From Asterochloris sp. CNOR1 (taxonomy: Eukaryota > Chlorophyta > Trebouxiophyceae > Trebouxiales > Trebouxiaceae): a DNA stretch of 64,000 nt. Positions within the stretch are counted from its first letter, which is position 1; the number at the start of each line of letters is the position of its first letter. The translations under genes and the position numbers were made by a program. The stretch spans positions 1,240,001-1,304,000 of the forward strand of contig OZ017760.1 in the NCBI GenBank assembly GCA_963969365.1, given 5' to 3'. This document shows positions 12,301 through 21,300 of the stretch, one piece after another. The notes under the pieces are model-generated. The model was not told the origin of the DNA, did not search any database, and saw only the letters and a list, made by a program, of their open reading frames with translations.

Positions 12301-15300
12301 CTGCAGAGATCTGCTCAGCTGAAGCATATGGCCTTTCAACATGGCCCCTCAGCGATTCGACAGTGCTGGGCGATGCACCTACTTGCGTTGTTGCAGGCCA
12401 GGAAGGGCACTGCAGTGGTGCGTCCATATGGCACATAAGTAATGTTGCTGGCCCCAAACACCTGCTGTGCCTGAGTGGTGAGCTTGAGTTTGGGGATGGC
12501 AGCTGCAACTGCCAGGGCAGCCAGAGCTTTGCAGCTGACGGCAGAGCACTGACCACTGCAGTAGGACTGCCCTGCAAGTGCAGCACACCACTGTCATTGC
12601 CGCTGCCCCTAGCAAGCCATTGCCTTTGGGCAGTCAGGCACCAGCACCAGCCAAAGCATAAGCGATAGCATGAGGACGCAAGTCATTGGCTGTTGGAGAT
12701 AAGGAGCAACCTCCTCTTGCCGGTGTCTTGCTAGATGTGACAAGGCCTCGATGCCGCGCAGCATGTTTGTGCATTGGGCGACATGAGCTGCTGATTGCAT
12801 TTGGGCAGTCCAAGCTGGATACAGACAGCCTTTCTGCAATGGGAGAGCGCCCGAGACCGCGCTCACCGGTGGCACATGGGTTGACGATGGTGATGGTCCT
12901 GGCTGTGCTGGCTTTCTGTGGCGGCACAGAGCGGTCAAACACAGTGAAGTTGACTGAGTAAACGGTACCCAGAGCAGCATTGACGTTGAGCCCACACCTC
13001 GCCAGACCATAGGTGTTGAATGAGTAACCTGCAGGCTGGGAGCATGGTACCAACTTACACATGACCTGTTTGGGCTGACACCCCTGCTGAGCCAAGGATC
13101 AGATGGAAGCTCTACCTGCCCCCTGTGCCAGGTGACTGCCAGGAACACAACAACCTTGAGGGCGGCGCTGACTGCTGCTGGCAGCAAGGACACAGCAAGC
13201 AGAGGCTGCATCAGAAGTGCAGGCAGGCAGACAGCAGAGCAGTGTGCTAAGTGCTGTAGGCAGCGCAGCTGCTGGGCCCACAGCCTTGCCGAAGTCATGT
13301 CAACTCCATTAGCTCAAGACAGTACTCACCGCTGCAGGTAGCAAAGCTGGCGCAGCTGCTGGGGGCACAAGCCACAGCTGTGAAGCTGATGTTGGTGCCC
13401 AGAGCATCCGTGCCAGTCGCCCCCAGCTCGCAGGGCTGAGCGGCTGTGGGATTCACCCCGGCAGCGCATGCGGCATAGGAGGTGCCCTGCTTGAGGTTGA
13501 CGTTGGTCCCCAGAGTGGTCGAGGTGAGCAGGCTGATCTTGGGTGCTGCATAGCTGCTCGAGGTGCTGGTGCTGGCGGCGGGCACGCAAATCCCATACTG
13601 ACTGCAGGAACCTGCATGGGCAGCGAGAGGACGCCTGCACAGTCATCCAGGTGAGGGCCACCGCAGATCCCACGATGACTGCAGGAGCCTGCACGCGCTG
13701 TGGGTGCAGGAGGCTGCTGTCTACACATGGTGATGGAGTGGGCAGAAGGAACAAAGGTTCTGCTGTGCATAGCTGCTCGAGGGGCTGGTGTGAAGACATA
13801 GATCCTGTAGTGGCTGCAGGAGCCTGCACAGGCAGCATGGGGCTGTCAGTACAGCAATGGGAGTGAGCAGGGTGCTGGAGGCTAAGAGCTGCCTGAAGCG
13901 AAGGGATGCACCTCCACAACTGGCGACAGGCACCTGCGTGCGTCTGTGCAGCAAACTTGGCGGCAGAGGTGCTGAAGGTGCCAATGGTGATGAGAGGCAC
14001 ACACAACATGAGCTAGCTGCCGGTGCCCATGTACATGACCCAATGATGTCAGCTGGAGGCAGGCAGGGTGGAGATACAAAGGAGCCTGCACAGCATGCAG
14101 AAATGCAGATTGCTGCAGGTGCCTGTATGCTCAGATGTTGTCAGCACAAGCCATGAAGGTGCCGGGGCTGACTGGAGATTGCAGGCTGGAAGTGGCTGCT
14201 GTTGCATGTGCTGGGCCACAAGGGCATGTCTAGATGACACTCAACAGCAGAAGGTCAGGAGGCTGCACAGGAATCAGAGGGATAGGGCCCCTGTGGGACT
14301 GCTACAGGGGGGCACACAGCATGCAGGATCAGTGTCACGCACAGCACAGCAAGCACCTTTTTAGCCAAGGCGTGCCCTGCCTCCCGAGGTGCAAACTGAT
14401 CAGATTGCACAGCACAGGCACGCAGAGGCTGAAACTGCTGCAGTTGTAGGCAGCCACCATCAGCACAGGCGCACAGGCAGGTGACAGGCACACAGCAGCA
14501 TGTCTGAGCCTTAGCGCCACCCTCGCCTAACACCCCCGCAAAAGAGTGCAGCATGCCCTGGCCACAGGAAGCTGCCTTCACCTGAAACGTAAAGGATGGC
14601 AGGCACACAGCGCAGGGACCTTGACTCCAGAGTCCCTTTCACCTCACAAGCACAGGACGGGACAGGCAAGCACACCACGCAGGGCCTCCGCCTGGTACAG
14701 TCACCCTCACCTGAAGCACACAGCACCTCCGGGGCAGTGCAGGGGCTGATGATTGCCACAGTGCGGGTGACCGGGGTTGCTGCATTGCAGCACTTGTCCT
14801 GTGCGCTGTATGTGATGATGTATGACATCCCCGCAGGAGTGACCTGGCCGGTATTGACAGCTGCTGCTGGGTTGCCATTGTACGAGATGGCAGCCACAAG
14901 CGGGACGATGCCATCCTGAGCATCTGAGGCAAGACCGCCGGGGTCCTGCAGGGCCATGCAAGGGGCGGTCGAGGGGCAGCTGCCACATTGCTACTGACTG
15001 GCGGGTTGAGGGGCAACTGCCACATGACTACTGACCGGCAGGCCCAGCTGAGGTCACACCACCTGGTCCTGCAGTGCAGGCAGTCAGGTGCGGCGCTGGC
15101 TGCTGCTAGGAGCTGCTGCTGGGCAGTCAGAGCGTGCTGCCCTCCAGCGTGACAGTGCCACCCTGAGCGTGAAGGACACGCTGCTAGCTTCAGACTTCCG
15201 GGTGTTGTAAGGGGCAAAGTGCCAGCCATTGTGCATGCTGCTTGAGCCAAGCACACAGAGTGCTTCCAAAACGAACCGTCCAAGGCCATGCTGCCTGGGT

Positions 15301-18300
15301 GCTGCCGCGCCAGGCAGCAGGCATGTGCAGCAAGGTCATGTGAAGCATAATGGCTGATGGGCAGGCCAAGCATGTTGAGGTCGAGCCCTTGACTGAGGCC
15401 TGGACTGCACTGTGCTGGCAATTCAGTATCACACATGTCAGTAGCCAGCAGGGCAACTCTGCATGTAGCTTGGCCCTTGCGGCAGCGCTGCGGCCCGGGA
15501 ACCGCACCCTCACCCAGCCTGGCTCACCTGGAAGGTTGCTTTGTACAGAACCTGCATGCTGGAGCTGCCTGCCAGGGTGATGAGGGGTGGACTGTTGTCA
15601 CAGTTTGCCGGCCGCGCCACCCCATTGCAAATCGCTGGTGCAGTGGTTGGGGGAGCAGTGGTGGTGTGGGCAGCTGTAGTGGTGCTGGCTGCCACTGCAA
15701 TGCATCACCAGCATTTGTTCTGAGCAATGCAGAACTTCTCACTGGTCATCCACGCAAGCAGGAGGACAAGTTGGCAATTGGTCAACGGCAGTAGCACTGA
15801 GCAGCCAAAAAGCATGCTGTGAGTACAATCTTAAAGGCTCTGGCGTGTCTGAAGCACCAAGGTACGCACCTGTGGTGGTGGGGGCAGCTGTTGACGTGGT
15901 GGGAGCCACAGTGGTCCTCATGGGCGCTGCTGCAATGCAGAAGTCACATGAGTAACAGCCATCCCACCCAGGCAGAGCTGATTGCTGCAGATGTGTAGTG
16001 CAGCCAACAACAAATCCAGAGCCATCAGCTACAGCTGAGGCCTGCATCCCAGCCGATTTGCACCTACAATGTGCAGGCATCAACCATGGCTCAACAAGTA
16101 CTCATCAGACCTGAATACAGGAGTAAGCACCTGTACTGGTTGGTGGCAAAGTGGTGGGCACAGCAGTGCTCATCGAAGGCACAGCCCTTGTGGTGGGCAC
16201 AGCGGTGGTCGTTGCAGCCATGGTGGTGGTTCCTGGCAGAGGTGTTGAAGTTGGTTGTGCTGTGGTAGTGGTCGGCTGTGCCATGGTCGTGGTGGGTTTC
16301 ACAGTGCTTGTAGGTGGCTCTGATGACGTGGTTGCTGGCAGAGGTGCTGGAGTTGGCGGTGCTGTGGTGGTGGTGGGCTCTGCTGTGGTCGTGGTGGGTT
16401 CCACAATGCTTGTGGGTGGCTCTGATGAGGTGGTTGCTGGCAGAGGTGCTGGAGTTAGCGGTGCTGTGGTGGTGGGCGGCTCTGCTGTGGTCATGGTGGG
16501 TTCCACAGTGCTTGTGGACGGCTCTGGTGAGGTGACTGGCGGCTCTGCAGCGGCTGAAGAAACAGCTGTGACATCGGCAAAGATGCGGCTGCTCCAAGGC
16601 ACAGCTAGTGCCATGTTTGACACCTGGAGGCTGGGTGAAAGGTGCAGGGGCAGCTGCTGGGGCCGTCATAGTCGTGGTGGGAGGCTCATTTGTGGCGCCA
16701 TGAGGGGCTGTGGTCAACGCAGCAGTGCTGCTGTTGGGTAAGTTGTAGCAATTGGAGCAGTCATGCTTCCTCAGGAGGGTTCAGCAGTATCAGAGTCAGG
16801 AAGGGCAGTGCTGGGTTCACCCGTGCTCGTGGACAGCTCAGCAGTGCTGGTGTCAGGGACTGCAGTGGGTAGGGCGTCAGTGGCTGATTGGGTTCAGCAG
16901 TGCTGTTTTGGGGAGTCTGTCAGCAGTGCTCATGGAAGGATCGCCACTGCTGTTGTCAGGGACACTTGTGGTTGGTGCATGTGTACTGGAGGGGGGTGCA
17001 GTGCTGGTCTCAGGGATGGCCACACCTGTTGCAGGCTCAGCAGTGCTGGTGGGTGCTAGCTCAATGGATGTAGGTGCTGCTGTGCTGGTCACTGGCAGAT
17101 CCGTGGTTGCAGTGGCTGTGCTAGTGGGAGGCGCAGCAGTGCTTGTCTGACAAGCAGCGGTGCTGGTGGGTGCCAGCTCGGTGGATGTAGGTGCTGCTGT
17201 GCTGGTCACTGCCAGATCTGTGGTTGCAGGGGCTGTGCTGGTGGGAGGCCCAGCAGTGCTTGTCTGAGGAGCAGCCATGCTGGTCTGAGGCGGGGCAGTG
17301 CTGGTGTTGGGCGCCGCAGTGGCTGTGATGCGGACAACAGAACCAGGTGGGGCCTGTGCAGGGTTGGGCGTGGCAGATCGGGTCGCAGGATACTCAGCAG
17401 CAGGTGCACGACACCCCATCACACATTCTGATCACGGGCCGCGTGCATGAGGTTATATGAGGGCATGCAAGCCACTGCAACAGCTTGCTCATAGGCTGCA
17501 AACTTCATGCTTCAATGGCAGTGCAAGGCAGGATTGCAGCAAGCGGACCCAAGCGACCAGCATGCAAGCAGGTTGAGACAGGCAGCCGCCAACCTGCAGT
17601 GGTGGTTGGCGGCGGCGGCTCTGGGGAAGGAGGGCTGCAGCCAGACAAACGTTGTTGGAGTACTCGTCAAACTGAGACACAGTGCTGGCAGACCCCTGAC
17701 AGCAAGCACGCAATGCTGGCCGCAGTGCTCCAGGGCATGACATCATGCGCTGGTGATGGATCACATAGGCAGGCACCCTCAGATCAGCTTGGGGCCAGTG
17801 GCAGTGGCCTGATATCTTGCCCCCGTCGCCTGCTGCAGTGGCGGGCTGCAGCAGACAATGGGGGCAAGACATCAGGCCTCCGTTATGGGAGAGGCTGTCA
17901 GCAGTGAGGTGCGCAACACTGCAAGTGACAATAAGGCAGCAGTCGACCCAACCACGACAAGCATTTGCTCCAGAGCGGGGCTGGCCTCCTCCCACAGGCA
18001 GGTCCCTGGACTTCCTGGGGGGGCTGGTTGCAGGCCCAGGCAAGAACCCACCTTGGTGGCGGCTCTGGTGGGGGTGGACTACATCATGAAAAGCGCAAGT
18101 CAGCAGGATGCCTGTGTGGCAGAGGTCCTTGTGTGCTGGGACAAAGTGCATGCTAGGTAGTTGGCGTGATGATATGTGCAGCCACCTCAGGACTGGTGTG
18201 TTGAGGCATCAGTCCGGTTGGGAGCGGTATGGCATTGGCAGGGACAACAGGGGCAGAAGCTCCCCATGGGCGGTGCAGAGGTGGGTCTGGCAGCATGCAG

Positions 18301-21300
18301 ACATGCAGCACTGCCGGCAATGCTGCCAAGCAGGGCTTTTGAAGCTTGGCTGGATCATGTGGCCAGGCAGATTCGCCTACCTTGGAGGTTCTGGAGGAGG
18401 AGGCCTGCAGCAGGAGAGCCATCTGTCAGATGAGGTCAGCATCAGCTACACATCAAGTCCGATGGCAAGCTGACGCTGATGCATGCGCCATGGCTGCAGC
18501 AGCTCACCTTGGTGGCGGCGGCTCTGGTGGTGGCGGACTGCATGTGGACACAGCACAATGTCAATGCGAAAAGAATCCAAGGTGCTCATTGGGCAGAACA
18601 AACATAAAGCAAGCGGGGAAGGAAGAAGCTGGAGGTGCATAGCACCAGTGTGCGAAGCAGTAGTCCACAAAGCAGTGAAATGCACAGGATGTTGGAAAGA
18701 GGCGGCTGACAATATAGTGCAGCTGAATAATCTGCCAACACCAGTAAGTGCTTCAAGGCTACACTGCTCGAGTCCCATTCACCTTGGCGGCGGCGGTGGG
18801 CTCATAGGCCCGGGTGGACTTGGTGGTGGACTGCAACAACAATCAACACTCTTCACACTGTCTGCCTGGTCGAAGGCTGCTACAAATGAACTTTGATGTG
18901 GCATGACGTCCTGGACAAACAGTAGGCCCTGCTGGCTGCCACAGAGCCTTGCCAAGCACAGACTGCGCACCCTTAATGTGGTGCTGACTTGAGCTCACAG
19001 GCAGACCCAACGGCAACAGCACGAGACACTGAGCACTGCGTTTCTGAGCAGGGAAAGCAAAATGGACGCCCCACATGCACCCAGCGTCAGGCAGACCTTG
19101 GCTGCCACCAAGGCGGTGGAGGGCTTGGCGGTGGAGGGCTTGGCGGTGGTGGGCTTGGCGGTGGAGGGCTTGGCGGTGGAGGGCGTGGTGGAGGGCTTGG
19201 CGGTGGAGGGCTTGGTGGTGGAGGGTGTGGCGGTGGAGGGCTTGGTGGTGGAGGGCGTGGCGGTGGAGGGCTGTAGGCCAAACCAGAGGAAGGTGTCAAG
19301 CGGCGCCACAACTGCACTGAAAGCGCTGTACAATACACAATAGCATGTTCACCCCAGCAGGCACAACACTGGAACATGACCAGCACATTGCAGCAGACAA
19401 ACTGCGTGCAACACCATCAGGCATGGCACACCTGGGCGGTGGTGGATTTGGCGGTGGAGGCCTGCAGGCACCAAGATGTGATTGAGCTGACAAGGCCCCC
19501 CCAAAAAAGGACAGCATCACAGGGTTTGCTTGGGCATTGCACAGAGGTGCTGAGCCGCACCCAAGAGACCTCGGTGGGGGTGAAATTGCTTGTGCAGGCA
19601 GTATGGCTTGCAGGTGAGACCAGGGACCTCAGTAGAGGTAGGAGCGAGCTCTGAAAATCAGCAGAGGTACTGAGCTTGGACTAGCTTGCTGCAGCAGTGC
19701 AGAAGTTGCTAACAATGACATGCCTGTCTGGTCGCTTGGTGGCTTTCTCTGCAACAACCCTTAATCATGAAGAGCAGGTCCAGAAAGGCATGGCTTGGCA
19801 TGTTGAAGCAATGCATGTACCTTGGTGGCGGCGGTGGGCTTGGAGGTGGCGGATTGGGCGGTGGACTGGGCGGCGGGGGGGGGCTGCAGGCGGCAAGGCG
19901 CACTTGAAAACCATGAGCACTTCAATGAGACGAGTCCAGTGATGCATGTGTGCCACGCCAACACCTGGCTTCTGTCCGGCTGGAGGAAAATAGTACTGTG
20001 ACCACCAGGGTGGAGGAGGGCTCGGCGGTGGCCTACAGGGCGACACTGGTTTCTGAAGACAACCATTCACTCCCCCAACATGCAACCAGAGACAGCATGT
20101 TATCCACAGGCGAATGCCTCACTGACCACATGGCCCCATCTTGGCAGCACGCCGCTGAGCAGCATACGTGTTAGATGCAGCGCGGGCTGAGCATCAGATG
20201 TAGCTGGCCGTCTTCAGCGCTGCCCAGGAGCAGAAACAGGCAAAGGCAGAGGGGCTGCTGGCCGACAACCGAGAGGCTACAGCTGCAGAGCAGACCCTGT
20301 CTGGCACATTTGTAAAGTAGGGTACTCACGAGGGGGGTGGCGGAGATGGTGGTGGAAAAGGTGGTGACGGAGGTGGCGGCGGCCTGCATTGAGGCCAGGC
20401 AGGGGGGCCTTTACCAAGCTGCCGGAAAGTAGGGCTCCCTTAGGCATGGCAGCCGGCAGCTATTTGTCATGCCGGAAAGCAGGCTGCTGCTGGGTGGTGC
20501 GGCTGGATTATAGCAGGCAGCTGCATTTTGAGCAAGGCAGCACTTGCAAGCGCTTCAGCAAATGGCAGCAGGCAGCTGCCAGGAATGCGCTGGTCTCTAG
20601 GACAGCCTCTAAAAGCTCTTTCCCTGCCCAGCGCCAGTGCCATGCAGTGCCTCTGACTACCCCTAGCAGACTCATGAATTTGCTCTGGCTGTGCAGAGGT
20701 TTCCAGGCAACGTTTCATGTGCCTTGGCAGCAAGTGACAGCTAGACGACTGCTGATGAGTTGGAGTGCACTCAGGCAATGAAGAGACAGCACTCACGAGG
20801 GAGGTGGGGGTGGCGGTGGCAAACTGCAAGACAAAGGCTGTCTGTTAGTGGGCGAAGCAGTGAACTGCAACTGCGCTTGCAGCAGGCTGGCCATGACAAA
20901 CTGTGGCCTGATAAGTCCCCACAGGTGCAACTCCAAAACAGACAGGGCAGAGAGCACAGCACATGACCATGGCTGGGCAACTGGCCAGAGATGGACTTGC
21001 TTCTGCTGCACATGCATCAACCCTTACCTGGCATACAGGTTGCTCTGTAGGGGACCAGGAATCCTGCTGAAGTTTGGGCCAGACTGCAAGCAAAAAGTGC
21101 ACTTGGTGTTGCTTGCCTTCTGACTGGCACGGGTTGGTGCTGATCGGCAGCTCCTCGGGAGAAACATCATGCATTATGGGAGCACTTCTTCAGTGCACCA
21201 TGCATCGTGGCAGCAGAACGAGTCCGAGGCCTGTGTGAAAGCCCATTACATAGAGACAGCACTGCCCAGGGGTGTCAGTCAGTAGCAGCTGCTCCATTAA

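Noticed and set aside
16151-16741. Plus-strand Val/Gly-rich open frame of 196 codons
   Set aside because: It is antisense to the Thr/Pro-rich repeat exons. The repeat composition keeps several frames open.
19062-19343. Plus-strand glycine/valine-rich open frames (GGGG, VEGLAVEG repeats)
   Set aside because: They mirror the Pro-rich mini-exon at 19109-19270. The splice signals and phase fit the minus strand.
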